A stretch of DNA of 64,000 bases from Marivivens sp. Its GTDB lineage: Bacteria > Pseudomonadota > Alphaproteobacteria > Rhodobacterales > Rhodobacteraceae. Of this stretch, positions 44,125 through 54,553 are shown one piece after another (the first letter of the stretch is position 1; each line of letters begins with the position of its first letter). A model generated the notes under the pieces. It worked only from the letters and a program-made list of their open reading frames with translations, did no database searches and was not told where the DNA came from. The stretch spans positions 1 through 64,000 of the forward strand of contig JAEPMR010000002.1 of NCBI GenBank assembly GCA_017643845.1. The letters are read 5' to 3'. The translations under genes and the position numbers were made by a program.

Positions 44125-46566
44125 ATGAGCGATTTTCCTTCAACTGCGCGGGTTGTCATCATAGGGGGCGGCGCAGTCGGTACATCTTGCGCTTACCATA
44201 TCGCAAAGGCTGGGTGGGATGTGGTTCTGCTCGAAAAGAATGAATTGACCGCAGGCAGCACGTGGCACGCCGCCGGTAATTGCCCCTCCTTCTCAACGAG
44301 CTGGGCGATCATGAACATGCAGAGGTACTCGTTGGATCTCTACCGTCGCTTGGCGGACGAGGTCGATTACCCGATGAATTATCATGTTACCGGCTCTATT
44401 CGCCTTGGACATAGTAAAGAGCGACTGCAGGAATTTGAGCGCGCGCGCGGAATGGGGCAGTATCAGGGAATGTCTCTAGAAATGATGCAGGTTTCTGACA
44501 TCAAAGAGAGGTACCCATTCATAGAAACTCACGATCTTGCGGGTGGTCTTTATGACCCAGACGATGGCGACATTGATCCTGCTCAGCTGACACAGGCGCT
44601 GGCAAAAGGTGCACGTCAAATGGGTGCACGTATTTTGCGCTTCACACCCGCAACCGGAGTCAGCCGAAAGAACGATGAATGGATTGTCCATACGGAAAAG
44701 GGAGATATTCGTTGCGAGAAAGTGGTTAACGCTGCGGGCTATTACGCGCAGCGTGTAGGTGAGTGGTTCAAGCCTTACGGCGGGCGGACTGTTCCAATGG
44801 CAGTCATGAGCCATCAGTTCTTCTTGACCGAGCCAATCGAGGAGCTGGAGAGGTGGTCCGAAGTGAACGGTAAGCTGCCGCTCCTTCGGGACGTGGACTC
44901 AAGCTATTACTTGCGACAGGAAAAGCACGGACTGAACCTCGGTCCGTATGAGCGAAACTGCAAGGCACATTGGGTCACGCCCGATGATCCAATGCCAGAG
45001 GATTTTAGTTTTCAGCTTTATCCGGACGATTTGGAGCGGCTGGAGTGGTACATTGAGGATGCAATGGCGCGTGTTCCAATTCTGGGAGCCTCAGGCGTCG
45101 GTCGGGTGATCAACGGACCAATTCCATATGCGCCGGATGGCTTGCCTCTTCTTGGTCCAATGCCTGGAGTAAATAACGCATATGAAGCTTGTGTATTTAC
45201 CTTTGGGATCACTCAGGCGGGTGGGGCAGGCAAAGTTTTGGCCGAATGGGTTACGGAAGGGCAGACAGAATGGGATATGTGGGCTGTCGATCCCCGGCGC
45301 TATACTGACTATACTGATCCTGAATATTGCCTAGCCAAAGCAATGGAAGTCTACGGGCACGAGTACGCGATGCACTTTCCGCACCATCGCTGGCCCGCCG
45401 CGCCCGATAGACGGACTTCCCCCGTGCATAACAAGATCATTCAGCATGGCGGTCAAATGGGCGCCTATAATGGCTGGGAGCGGGCCAATTGGTTCGCAAA
45501 GCCGAACGACGATACCAGCGAGGAGGCCACGCAAACCTGGGCTAGGAGCGGTCCATGGGAGCCCCGTATTCGTGAAGAGTGCGAGGCTGTAAGAGATGGC
45601 GTTGGTGTATTGGATTTGCCGGGCTTTTCTCGGTTCAATTTAAGCGGTGCGGGCGCGTCAGATTGGCTGAGAGGTCGCATCACGGCTGCGCTGCCGAAAG
45701 TTGGTCGCATGAATCTCATCTACTTCGCTGACGACCGAGGGAGAATTCTTACCGAAATGTCGTGTCTGCGTCATGCTGATGATCATATGACACTGATAAC
45801 GGCAGCAACTGCGCAGTGGCACGATTGGGAGGTTCTCAAGGATCATCTGCCTGCCACATTGGAGCTCACAGACCATAGTGCTGACTATTCGACACTTATA
45901 GTGACGGGCCCGAAATCACGAGAGTTGTTCCGGTCATTGGGTACAACTGGTGATCTGGAACTGCCCTGGCTTTCCGTTCAAGAGGCAGATGTCGCCGACC
46001 GGAGTTGCTTGCTTGCTAGGGTAAGTTTCGCCGGTGAACTTGGATGGGAAATTCACGCAGCTAACTCAGATATGCCCGCAATTTACGATGCTGTGACTTC
46101 GGCTGGTGCCACACCATTTGGTATGTGGGCGCTCAACAGCCTGCGACTAGAAAAGGGATATCGTACTTGGAAGGGTGATCTCTCGACAGACTACAGCATC
46201 CTGCAAGCTGGGTTGGAACGCTTTGTGAAATGGGAGAAATCGGATTTTGTTGGAAAAGCTGCGATGGAGATCGAGCGGCAATCCGGCGTATCCAAGAGTT
46301 TCACCACAATGGTTCTTGATGAGCCGGGTAACTACGATGCGCCTTATATGGCGACAGTCTGGAAAGACGGCGAGATAATAGGTGAAGTGACGAGTGGGGG
46401 ATGGGGGTACCGCGTCGAGGAGTCGATCGCACTGGGCATGATCCGGCCCGAATTCGCAAAAGTCGGTGAGAAAGTTGAAATTGATATCTTCGGGCAACGC
46501 CACGTCGCGACAGTCAAGGGCGCTTCGGCATTGTGGGACCCCGAAAATGAAAGACTTAGAGCATGA
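44125..46566 (+). CDS. FAD-dependent oxidoreductase/GcvT fusion, dimethylglycine dehydrogenase-like (first of two)
   Basis: 813 residues: N-terminal DAO-type FAD domain (VVIIGGGAVGTSCAYHI, probable covalent-FAD His48 in GSTWHAAG), a linker domain, then an aminomethyltransferase domain (GVLDLPGFSRFNLSGAGA, MWALNSLRLEKGYRTWKGDL). The family oxidatively removes N-methyl groups from dimethylglycine, sarcosine or similar amines and passes the one-carbon unit to tetrahydrofolate. The exact substrate is not visible. ATG follows GGGAGGACGG; overlaps the second paralogue by 4 bp. Confidence 0.88.
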   Translation: MSDFPSTARVVIIGGGAVGTSCAYHIAKAGWDVVLLEKNELTAGSTWHAAGNCPSFSTSWAIMNMQRYSLDLYRRLADEVDYPMNYHVTGSIRLGHSKERLQEFERARGMGQYQGMSLEMMQVSDIKERYPFIETHDLAGGLYDPDDGDIDPAQLTQALAKGARQMGARILRFTPATGVSRKNDEWIVHTEKGDIRCEKVVNAAGYYAQRVGEWFKPYGGRTVPMAVMSHQFFLTEPIEELERWSEVNGKLPLLRDVDSSYYLRQEKHGLNLGPYERNCKAHWVTPDDPMPEDFSFQLYPDDLERLEWYIEDAMARVPILGASGVGRVINGPIPYAPDGLPLLGPMPGVNNAYEACVFTFGITQAGGAGKVLAEWVTEGQTEWDMWAVDPRRYTDYTDPEYCLAKAMEVYGHEYAMHFPHHRWPAAPDRRTSPVHNKIIQHGGQMGAYNGWERANWFAKPNDDTSEEATQTWARSGPWEPRIREECEAVRDGVGVLDLPGFSRFNLSGAGASDWLRGRITAALPKVGRMNLIYFADDRGRILTEMSCLRHADDHMTLITAATAQWHDWEVLKDHLPATLELTDHSADYSTLIVTGPKSRELFRSLGTTGDLELPWLSVQEADVADRSCLLARVSFAGELGWEIHAANSDMPAIYDAVTSAGATPFGMWALNSLRLEKGYRTWKGDLSTDYSILQAGLERFVKWEKSDFVGKAAMEIERQSGVSKSFTTMVLDEPGNYDAPYMATVWKDGEIIGEVTSGGWGYRVEESIALGMIRPEFAKVGEKVEIDIFGQRHVATVKGASALWDPENERLRA

Positions 46567-49010
46567 CAAACCTTCCTGCGTCGGCACGTGTCGTAATTGT
46601 TGGTGGGGGCGTTGTCGGTTGCTCTGTGGCATACCATCTGACGAAGCTTGGATGGAAAGACGTTGTGCTACTTGAGCGCAAGCAGTTGACCTCGGGGACA
46701 ACATGGCATGCCGCCGGTCTGATCGCGCAATTGCGTGCCACGGCAAATATGACCAAACTCGCGAAGTACAGCCAAGAACTATATGGCTCTTTGGAAGACG
46801 AAACTGGTGTTGCAACCGGCTTCAAGAGAGTTGGTTCAATTACCGTCGCGCTGACCGACGAACGGCGCGAAGAAATTTTCCGATCGGCGGCAATGGCGCG
46901 AGCCTTTGGTGTCGAGATCGAGGAAATCTCACCGAGTGAAGTAGAGAAGCGCTATCCGCATCTCAATATCGAAGATGTGAAGGCAGGTGTCTATTTGCCT
47001 AAAGATGGTCAAGGCGATCCGGCCAACATCGCGCTTGCACTCGCTAAGGGCGCGCGCCAGCGCGGCGCCATCGTTCAGGAGCGAGTGAGGGTGTCGGGCA
47101 TCCATCGCCGTGGTCGTCGTGTGACAGGCGTTGATTGGGTCGCTGAGGACGGGAGCGCGGGCTCAATCACTTGCGAGATGATTGTCAACTGCGCAGGCAT
47201 GTGGGGGCACGAAGTCGGTCGTATGATGGGGGTAAATGTGCCCCTCCATGCCTGCGAACACTTCTATATTGTATCTGAACCTATCGCCGGACTGACACAA
47301 CTCCCTGTTTTGCGTGTTCCTGACGAGTGTGCCTACTATAAGGAGGACGCCGGAAAACTGATGCTCGGGGCGTTTGAACCAAAGGCCAAGCCCTGGGGTA
47401 TGGGTGGTATCCCTAGTGATTTCGAATTTGACCAATTGCCGGATGATTTCGATCATTTCGAGCCGATCCTCGAGGCGGCTGTTAACCGAATGCCGATCCT
47501 CGGAAATGCAGGAATCCATACCTTTTTCAATGGCCCGGAAAGCTTCACTCCAGACGATGCATACCATCTGGGACAAGCACCTGAGATGGATAATGTTTGG
47601 ATTGCGGCCGGCTTTAATTCCATTGGTATTCAAAGTGCCGGTGGCGCGGGTATGGCGTTGAGCCAATGGATGGATTCGGGCGAAAAGCCATTTGACCTCG
47701 GCGACGTCGATGTCAGCAGAATGCAGCCATTTCAGGGAAATAAGCACTATCTATTTGAGCGATCAAAGGAAACCTTGGGTCTCCTGTATGCTGATCATTT
47801 CCCATTTCGCCAAAAAGAGACGGCGCGTGGGGTGCGTAGAACACCGTTCCATACTCACCTTGCGGATCGGGGGGCTGTTTTTGGGGAACTTGCCGGTTGG
47901 GAGCGGGCCAACTGGTTTGCCCGAGCAGGGCAAGAAGGCGCTTACAGCTACAGTTGGCAGCGACAGAATTTTTTCGAAAATATAGCTGAAGAACACAATG
48001 CAGTGCGAAATGGTGTGGGCCTCTACGATATGTCCAGCTTCGGGAAGCTTAGGGTGGAGGGATCTGATGCGGAGTCATTCCTGAACCGAATCTGTGGTGC
48101 TGAGATGCGCGTTCCCGTGGGCAAGATCGTTTACACGCAATTTCTAAATGGGCGCGGTGGGATCGAGGCAGACGTGACGGTTACGCGGTTGAGTGAAACG
48201 GCATTTCTGGTCGTTACGCCTGCCGCAACGCGCCTCGCTGATGAGACCTGGATGAGGCGCAATCTGAATGACGCTTCGGTTATTATTGTCGATGTGACGC
48301 CTTCAGAAGGGGTGCTCGCAGTGATGGGTCCGAAAGCACGCGAGGTGTTGAAAGCAGTTTCTCCGAATGATTTCTCAAATGACGCAAATCCGTTTGGTAC
48401 GGCGCAAGAAATCGAAATCGGGATGGGGACGGCGCGTGTGCACCGAGTTTCGTATGTCGGTGAGCTTGGTTGGGAGATATATATTAGTGCCGACATGGCA
48501 GCGCATGTCTTTGAGGCACTATGGGAAGCGGGGCAGGATCATAGCCTTAAGCTCTGCGGCATGCACATGATGGACTGTTGCCGAATCGAAAAAGCTTTCC
48601 GGCACTTCGGCCATGACATTACCTGTGAGGACCATGTCTTAGAGGCTGGGCTTGGGTTTGCACTGGGCAAGCAAAAGACTGACTATATTGGGCGTGAGGC
48701 GGTTGAAAAAAAGCGGGAATCCGGTCTTCAGAAGCGCCTTGTTCAGTTCAGACTGAACGATCCCGAGCCACTTCTTTATCATAACGAACCGATTATTCGT
48801 GATGGCGAGATTGTCGGTTATTTGTCGTCCGGAGCCTATGGTCACCATTTAGGCGGTGCGATTGGCTTGGGGTATGTTCCGTGCGCCGGCGAGACAGGTG
48901 CTGAACTTTTGAGGTCGGATTTTGAAATCGACATTATGGGCGTGCGGGTCAAAGCGGACGCATCTCTCAAGCCAATGTATGATCCGAATAGTACACGGGT
49001 CCGAGCATAG
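46563..49010 (+). CDS. FAD-dependent oxidoreductase/GcvT fusion, dimethylglycine dehydrogenase-like (second of two)
   Basis: 815 residues with the same domain order as the upstream gene: VVIVGGGVVGCSVAYHL, probable FAD-His49 in GTTWHAAGL, then a GcvT domain (GVGLYDMSSFGKLRVEG, CGMHMMDCCRIEKAFRHFG). Sequence has clearly diverged from the first copy, so these are old paralogues with probably different but related substrates, for example successive demethylation steps. Start ATG overlaps the previous stop. Confidence 0.88.
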   Translation: MTNLPASARVVIVGGGVVGCSVAYHLTKLGWKDVVLLERKQLTSGTTWHAAGLIAQLRATANMTKLAKYSQELYGSLEDETGVATGFKRVGSITVALTDERREEIFRSAAMARAFGVEIEEISPSEVEKRYPHLNIEDVKAGVYLPKDGQGDPANIALALAKGARQRGAIVQERVRVSGIHRRGRRVTGVDWVAEDGSAGSITCEMIVNCAGMWGHEVGRMMGVNVPLHACEHFYIVSEPIAGLTQLPVLRVPDECAYYKEDAGKLMLGAFEPKAKPWGMGGIPSDFEFDQLPDDFDHFEPILEAAVNRMPILGNAGIHTFFNGPESFTPDDAYHLGQAPEMDNVWIAAGFNSIGIQSAGGAGMALSQWMDSGEKPFDLGDVDVSRMQPFQGNKHYLFERSKETLGLLYADHFPFRQKETARGVRRTPFHTHLADRGAVFGELAGWERANWFARAGQEGAYSYSWQRQNFFENIAEEHNAVRNGVGLYDMSSFGKLRVEGSDAESFLNRICGAEMRVPVGKIVYTQFLNGRGGIEADVTVTRLSETAFLVVTPAATRLADETWMRRNLNDASVIIVDVTPSEGVLAVMGPKAREVLKAVSPNDFSNDANPFGTAQEIEIGMGTARVHRVSYVGELGWEIYISADMAAHVFEALWEAGQDHSLKLCGMHMMDCCRIEKAFRHFGHDITCEDHVLEAGLGFALGKQKTDYIGREAVEKKRESGLQKRLVQFRLNDPEPLLYHNEPIIRDGEIVGYLSSGAYGHHLGGAIGLGYVPCAGETGAELLRSDFEIDIMGVRVKADASLKPMYDPNSTRVRA

Positions 49011-49042
49011 ACCTCGGGAATTGCCTGCGTTATGGCGAGGGA

Positions 49043-49690
49043 ATGGATGATCTCTATTCCCCGCCGGATGACCCGTTACAGATCCTACATGAGGATCACG
49101 AAGTACTTGTCGTAGACAAGCCGTCCGGACTCCTTTCGGTTCCTGGCAAAGGTGCCCATCTTTCTGACTGTCTGCTTTCACGTGTTCAGGCAGCGTTTCC
49201 GACCGCTCTTTTGGTTCACCGACTGGATCGCGATACGTCGGGGGTCATGATCTTTGCGTTGTCACAACATGCGCAGCGTCATCTGGGATTGCAGTTCGAG
49301 AAACGCCAGGTGAAGAAGACCTATGTCGCGCGCGTTTGGGGGGAGGTTACGCCCAAAGAGGGGCTGATCGATCTGCCTTTGATCGTTGATTGGCCGAACA
49401 GGCCGAAACAGATGGTCGATCACGAAAACGGAAAACAAGCTGTTACTGAATGGCGCGTGGTCCGGAAAAATCGCGACGAGACACGTGTCAGGTTGATGCC
49501 CAAGACCGGGAGAAGTCATCAACTGCGGGTGCATATGAAAGAGATCGGACACCCCATCTTGGGCGACCCTTTTTATTCAGATGGGCCAGCCCGCGATTAT
49601 CCTCGTTTGATGTTGCATTCCGAAACTCTGCAATTTCGGCATCCAGACGGCGGCGTTGGGACACGTGTCTCGTCGAAGCCACCTTTTTGA
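49043..49690 (+). CDS. RluA-family pseudouridine synthase
   Basis: 215 residues with the catalytic block HRLDRDTSG (Asp62), preceded by LVVDKPSGLLSVPG and followed by PKTGRSHQLRVHMKEIGHPILGDPFY. No S4 domain is present, so it belongs to the short RluA-like group; the target position in rRNA or tRNA cannot be assigned. Start at 49043, 32 bp after the demethylase gene. Confidence 0.9.
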   Translation: MDDLYSPPDDPLQILHEDHEVLVVDKPSGLLSVPGKGAHLSDCLLSRVQAAFPTALLVHRLDRDTSGVMIFALSQHAQRHLGLQFEKRQVKKTYVARVWGEVTPKEGLIDLPLIVDWPNRPKQMVDHENGKQAVTEWRVVRKNRDETRVRLMPKTGRSHQLRVHMKEIGHPILGDPFYSDGPARDYPRLMLHSETLQFRHPDGGVGTRVSSKPPF

Positions 49691-49817
49691 CGGGCTTTCA
49701 ATCAAGTGCGGCGAGTTGGTGTGTCGGGGAGTTCCTTCTTAACGGTTTAAAATTCTGAAGCCTATGCCAAGGTGCATTTCAACGCCGCCTAGGCGTTTGA
49801 TTCGTTGTGGAACCTAT

Positions 49818-50270
49818 ATGACGCAAAAAGCACCACCTTTGATTATTGGTTGGCGGGAGGTTATCCAGCTTCCGAGTCTAGGCTTGGTCGATGTACCAGC
49901 CAAGATCGATACCGGTGCTCGGACCTCAGCAATACATGCGAGTAAGATAAGGTCATTTGAGCGGGACGGGGCAACATGGGTGCAGTTCAGCTTTCGACAT
50001 CGGGGCGCATCTGGACGTTCTTTATGCGAAGCGCGTTTGATTGATGAAAGACTGATCACGAACACCTCGGGGAAACCTGAAAAACGGTATGTCATCAATA
50101 CGTTTTTACAGCTTGGAAAACGCAAATGGCAGATTGAGCTTTCTCTGGCGGATCGTAAGGAGATGTCGATGCCGATCATCCTCGGGCGAACTGCCGTGAG
50201 ACGACGGAATATCCTGATTAATGCGGGTCGGTCATGGGTGACCGGGAAGCCGAGAAAGGAGAGCTTATGA
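49818..50270 (+). CDS. RimK-associated retropepsin-like protease (RimB/DUF785 family)
   Basis: 150 residues with an aspartyl protease-like core, [14 protein letters not shown] (DTG at 31-33) and [23 protein letters not shown]. Proteins of this family are encoded next to RimK and act on its glutamate tails. An in-frame start 18 codons earlier is rejected because [12 protein letters not shown] matches the family N-terminus better. Overlaps rimK by 4 bp. Confidence 0.87.
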   Translation: MTQKAPPLIIGWREVIQLPSLGLVDVPAKIDTGARTSAIHASKIRSFERDGATWVQFSFRHRGASGRSLCEARLIDERLITNTSGKPEKRYVINTFLQLGKRKWQIELSLADRKEMSMPIILGRTAVRRRNILINAGRSWVTGKPRKESL

Positions 50271-51172
50271 AGATTGCCATGCTCGCCCGAAATGCAAATT
50301 TGTATTCTCATAAGCGTCTGGTTGAGGCAGCGCAGGAACGTGGTCACGAGATTGAAATCATCAATACTCTACGATGCTACATGAACATTGCCAGTCGACG
50401 CCCGGAAGTTTGGTATAATGGCGAACAGCTGCCCCAGTTCGATGCGGTAATCCCGCGGATCGGTGCATCCGTTACCTACTACGGGCTGGCTGTGCTTAGG
50501 CAGTTCGAAATGATGGGCGTTTATCCGGTAAATGAAAGCGTTGCGATCGGTCGCAGCAGAGACAAGCTGCGGTCCATGCAGCTTCTGGCACGAGATGGTA
50601 TTGGACTGCCGGTCACTACTTTTGCGCACGACCCGAAGCAGACTGAAGAGGTCATACGACTCGCAGGCGGTGCGCCGGTGGTTGTGAAATTGTTGGAGGG
50701 AACCCAAGGGATTGGGGTTGTTCTGGCAGATACCGAAAGGTCGGCAAAGTCAGTAATCGAGGCTTTTCGAGGGGCCGGTGTGAACATCATGGCTCAAGAA
50801 TTTATAAAAGAGGCCGGGGGCAGCGATATTCGTGCTCTTGTGATCGGGGGAAAGGTCGTCGCCGCTATGCAGCGCAGTGGGGCAGAAGGCGAATTTCGTT
50901 CCAATCTCCATCGCGGGGGGAGTGCGCGTGCAGTCAAGATTTCGCCGGAGGAACGCGCAACGGCGCTCAGGGCAGCAAAGTCTCTCGGTTTGAACGTGTG
51001 TGGTGTCGATATGCTCAGGTCAAATCATGGGCCGGTCGTCATGGAGGTAAATTCGTCACCGGGACTCGAAGGTGTGGAAAAAGCAACGGGTCGCGATATC
51101 GCTGGCAAGATCATCGAGTTTATTGAGAAAAATGCGAAGGTCGGAAAAACCCGCACAAAAGGCAGAGGCTAG
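50267..51172 (+). CDS. rimK: ribosomal protein S6 modification enzyme RimK (ATP-grasp)
   Basis: ATP-dependent ligase adding glutamates to the C-terminus of ribosomal protein S6, 301 residues. N-terminus [25 protein letters not shown]-grasp blocks [34 protein letters not shown], and metal site [24 protein letters not shown]. Start overlaps the protease gene (ATGA). Confidence 0.95.
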   Translation: MKIAMLARNANLYSHKRLVEAAQERGHEIEIINTLRCYMNIASRRPEVWYNGEQLPQFDAVIPRIGASVTYYGLAVLRQFEMMGVYPVNESVAIGRSRDKLRSMQLLARDGIGLPVTTFAHDPKQTEEVIRLAGGAPVVVKLLEGTQGIGVVLADTERSAKSVIEAFRGAGVNIMAQEFIKEAGGSDIRALVIGGKVVAAMQRSGAEGEFRSNLHRGGSARAVKISPEERATALRAAKSLGLNVCGVDMLRSNHGPVVMEVNSSPGLEGVEKATGRDIAGKIIEFIEKNAKVGKTRTKGRG

Positions 51173-51253
51173 ACCCGCAATCTCGGTTGGTTGACTTTTT
51201 GGCGAAGCAGGCGCAGTGCCAGCGGCGGAAACGGTAGTTGGAAGGGTCCGCAA

Positions 51254-51967
51254 ATGTCAGATGATCGTCTTATTCTCGCGATGGATGTCCCAAACGCTCT
51301 AGCCGGCTTGGAACTGGCAAAGACACTTGGGGACTCCGTCAGCTTTTACAAAATCGGTCTGGGAATGCTGACGGGCGGTGGATTGGCCTTGGCGGATGAG
51401 CTCAAGCAGGAGCACGGCAAGCGTATTTTCCTCGACATGAAATTCTTTGATATTTCAGCGACTGTCGAAGCCGCTGTTCGCGGGATTGCGCAGTATGATT
51501 TGGATTTCCTCACGGTACACGGTGACCCTCATGTCGTCCGAGCTGCAAAAGAAGGTGCTGGGGGGAGCAATCTCAAAATCTTGGCCGTTACAGTTTTGAC
51601 CTCTCTCAACCGCAGCGATCTGGATGCAGCTTGCATTAAGGAAGGCTCGGTTGGTGATCTGGTCGTGGAGCGGGCGGTGAATGCTCTTGAAGCAGGTGCA
51701 GATGGCGTCATTGCCAGCCCGCAGGAGGCTGCTGAGATCCGAAAACTTTCGGAGGCAGAGGGTAAGCTGATTGTTACGCCTGGTGTTCGCCCCTCTGGTG
51801 CTGCTTTGAATGATCAGAAGCGTGTAATGACACCAGCGGAAGCCGTTCGTGCTGGCGTGGATCATATTGTTGTGGGTCGACCAATCTGGCAATCCTCCGA
51901 TCCTGCGGCAGCGGCTAGAAGGATCGTAGAAGAAATGCGCTCGGCGGATGATCTGATAGGTGAATAA
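51254..51967 (+). CDS. pyrF: orotidine 5'-phosphate decarboxylase
   Basis: Last step of UMP synthesis, 237 residues. Active site IFLDMKFFDISATV shows the Asp61-Lys63-Asp66 charge network; phosphate-binding VTPGVRPSG and VVGRPIWQSSDP follow. The ATG at 51254 gives MSDDRLILAMDVPN, the usual beginning; the longer frame is not conserved in appearance. Confidence 0.96.
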   Translation: MSDDRLILAMDVPNALAGLELAKTLGDSVSFYKIGLGMLTGGGLALADELKQEHGKRIFLDMKFFDISATVEAAVRGIAQYDLDFLTVHGDPHVVRAAKEGAGGSNLKILAVTVLTSLNRSDLDAACIKEGSVGDLVVERAVNALEAGADGVIASPQEAAEIRKLSEAEGKLIVTPGVRPSGAALNDQKRVMTPAEAVRAGVDHIVVGRPIWQSSDPAAAARRIVEEMRSADDLIGE

Positions 51968-52104
51968 AAAGTGCCGCCAATCTAGATTTAACACATTGCC
52001 ATTATTGGGCTTTGGGGACTCAGTCTTTTGAAGAGTTAGGACAGCGAGTATCTTTCAGTAAACTGACAAGACATTCCTCTAGATTTGTATAAGTATTTGT
52101 TGAT

Positions 52105-52117
52105 CAGCTAATAGCTG
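52105..52117. repeat. small palindrome upstream of dinB
   Basis: CAGCTAATAGCTG has 6-bp arms around one A, 15 bp before the dinB start codon in an A/T-rich gap (51968-52131). It is not the alphaproteobacterial LexA pattern (GTTC-N7-GTTC) nor GAAC-N4-GTTC, so no SOS role is claimed. Confidence 0.35.
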
Positions 52118-52131
52118 ACTAGGTTTGTGGC

Positions 52132-53385
52132 ATGCCGTCAATGTGCCGTGATTGTTTTGAGACGTTTGGAGAAGGGCGCCGATGTCCTTCGTGCAGAAGC
52201 CCGCGTGTTGCTTCACATCCTGAATTATTCAGTCTCCATATAGCTCATATGGATTGCGACGCGTTTTATGCCAGTGTCGAAAAGCGTGACAATCCGGAGC
52301 TTCGCGACAAACCAGTGATAATTGGAGGCCGCGAAAGGGGGGTTGTTTCGACAGCATGTTACATTGCGCGGATCAAAGGTGTGCGGTCCGCAATGCCAAT
52401 GTTTCAGGCACTCAAATTATGCCCAGATGCCGTCGTGGTTCGGCCGAGAATGGAGGCGTATGCGGAAACATCTCGTGCAGTTCGTGAAATGATGTCCGAA
52501 TTGACCCCGTTGGTCGAACCCTTGTCGCTTGATGAAGCCTTCATGGATCTTTCCGGGACCGAGAAATTACATGGATACCCGCCGTCAGTCATGTTGGCTA
52601 AATTGGTTCGGAGGATGAAGGCCGAGCTTGGCGTAACGGGGTCTATTGGCCTATCCCACAACAAGTTTCTCGCAAAAGTTGCAAGCGACCTCGACAAGCC
52701 GCGCGGATATTCAATTATCGGAAAGCGAGAGACAAGTGAGTTTCTTCGAGCCAAGCCGGTGCGGTTGATCTGGGGAATTGGTCCTTCGACACAGTCGAGC
52801 CTTGAAAGCGTCGGAATACGAACCTTCGACGATCTATTGCGTTGGGAAATGGATGAATTGCAGCGCCGTTTCGGGAAAATGGGTCTGCGCCTATGGCATC
52901 TCGCCCGTGGACGTGATGCTCGTGGAGTGTCGACCAAGGTCGAAACCAAGGGAATTTCCAATGAAACGACATTTAGCACGGACACAGCTGACATTGATAT
53001 TTGAGAGGGTCACATCTGGCGACTTTCCGAGCGCGTCAGTGATCGTGCCAAAGCCATGGAGAAAGCTGGACGTATTGTGACACTAAAGCTCAAGACCTCC
53101 GACCATCGAATTGTTACGCGACGAACCAGCCTGCATCAGCCTACACAATTGGCTGACACTATCTACAGAACGGCACGAGCTCTTTTTGAAAAGGTTGAAG
53201 TCAGGCAGGCGTACAGACTGATAGGCGTGGGTATAAATGGTCTGGTCACGTATGAGCGATCAATAGATGCCGGTGATTTACTCGACCCTGACGCGGGACG
53301 CCGTGAATTGGCGGAACGCGCGACGGATCAGATACGTGCCAAATTCGGCGAGGGCGCGATTGTTAGGGGGCGTGCATTGCGCTGA
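52132..53385 (+). pseudogene. dinB: DNA polymerase IV (DinB), interrupted by one in-frame TGA
   Basis: Y-family translesion polymerase. Residues 1-290 are intact: N-terminal zinc motif CRDC...CPSC, catalytic [12 protein letters not shown] and [12 protein letters not shown], helix-hairpin-helix [15 protein letters not shown], ending [13 protein letters not shown]. Then TGA at 53002-53004, after which the same frame stays open for 126 codons and encodes the rest of the little-finger domain (EGHIWRLSERVSDRAKAM, VTLKLKTSDHRIVTRRTSLH). A Leu is expected at the stop, so a single TTA to TGA change would explain it. The first part holds the catalytic site but lacks the DNA-gripping domain. Confidence 0.85.
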
Positions 53386-53388
53386 GCC

Positions 53389-54252
53389 TTATTCAGCAGC
53401 GATGCTTTGAGGCATGGATCGTCCAATTGCAGAGATTTCTTCGATTACCTTATTCAATCTGCTTTTTATCTGAGGGTAAGATTGCAGTGGAAGAATCTGC
53501 TTTTCGTCCATGTATAACGATCTATTTATTTCGACTTGTACGACGTGCTGGCGAAATGCGGGGCGCCCATACCGCTGAGCGATATAGGCTCCCGCGAAGG
53601 GCTGGTTGCGGGCGACATTGAAGCCCGCTTTCGCGAAAGCGGCCTCTACTTGATCAATAATATGTGGTGAGCAAGAGCCACCGAAGCGATCTCCCAAAAC
53701 TACATCTGGCCGGGTTAGGCCGCGACGTGTGCTCGCCACAAGGGCTTCATTCGGCATTGAATGGCAGTCGATTAATATCGCGTCGCCGAATGCCACGGTG
53801 CTTTCCGAAATAAGCCGAGCCAAAGCATCGTGATAGGGGCGCCAGTAGTTTGCTATGCGGCTATTTGCTTCGTTGAGTGAGATTTTCCCTCTGTAAATAT
53901 GGCGGCCATTGGCGACCACTCTTGGTATGACCCCAAGGCCACTGTTAACGCGTGCAGATTGTGGGCTTTTTCGAAGGCCCGAAATAAGTGCTGGATCCAA
54001 TTCATCATGAGCGCGGTTCAAGTCAATATACGCTCTCGGTGCATGTGCGACGATAAAAGGAGCACCAAAGGCCGTTGCACCATCAAACAAGTCATCAACA
54101 AAAGCATCTTCGGATGACCTGATTATGTGTTTGTCCAATGCAGCTTGCTTCAGGAATGAAGGGGTATAGACGCGTCCGCTATGTGGGGATGCGAAGATAA
54201 CGCTCGTTTGCCGCTTGGTGGGGCGGAAAACCGAAAAAGTGGTACTCGACAT
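53389..54252 (-). CDS. N-formylglutamate amidohydrolase
   Basis: 287 residues of the FGase family (PF05013). Blocks: FASPHSGRVYTPSFL, DAFVDDLFDGA, AYIDLNRAHDELDP, ILIDCHSMP, VLGDRFGGSC, VQVEINRSLYMDE. Histidine breakdown intermediates are the classic substrate, but there are no hut genes nearby. It converges on dinB with a 3-bp gap. Confidence 0.9.
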   Translation of the reverse strand: MSSTTFSVFRPTKRQTSVIFASPHSGRVYTPSFLKQAALDKHIIRSSEDAFVDDLFDGATAFGAPFIVAHAPRAYIDLNRAHDELDPALISGLRKSPQSARVNSGLGVIPRVVANGRHIYRGKISLNEANSRIANYWRPYHDALARLISESTVAFGDAILIDCHSMPNEALVASTRRGLTRPDVVLGDRFGGSCSPHIIDQVEAAFAKAGFNVARNQPFAGAYIAQRYGRPAFRQHVVQVEINRSLYMDEKQILPLQSYPQIKSRLNKVIEEISAIGRSMPQSIAAE

Positions 54253-54397
54253 GGGGCCTCCTAGAAAAAGAGGATAGCGCAGAAATTGGTTTTGCCAAAA
54301 GCCCTTGATCCCTCCAACGACTCTTTATATAGACCCGCTCACCCGATGCGGTTCGCCGCCTCGCTTTATTGTTTGTAGGGCGTGTCATTGTCGGTTA

Positions 54398-54472
54398 GGG
54401 CGGTTAGCTCAGCGGTAGAGCACTACGTTGACATCGTAGTGGCCACTGGTTCGATCCCAGTACCGCCCACCA
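54398..54472 (+). tRNA. tRNA-Val (anticodon GAC)
   Basis: 75 nt. Acceptor arms GGGCGGT and ACCGCCC pair over 7 bp; anticodon stem CTACG/CGTAG encloses TTGACAT with anticodon GAC; T-loop GTTCGATCC; CCA encoded at 54470-54472. Stands just upstream of rpmJ. Confidence 0.97.
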
Positions 54473-54553
54473 TGAATTCGACGGGTTTCGGATGGTCCGA
54501 ACCTAGAACGTAACCAAGGCGCAATTCGCGCGCCGCGACATGAGGAGAGGGCC

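Noticed and set aside
53002-53004. TGA in dinB read as selenocysteine
   Set aside because: The expected residue is a leucine in a non-catalytic place, no Sec-insertion genes or structure are visible, and SelD here is explained by mnmH.
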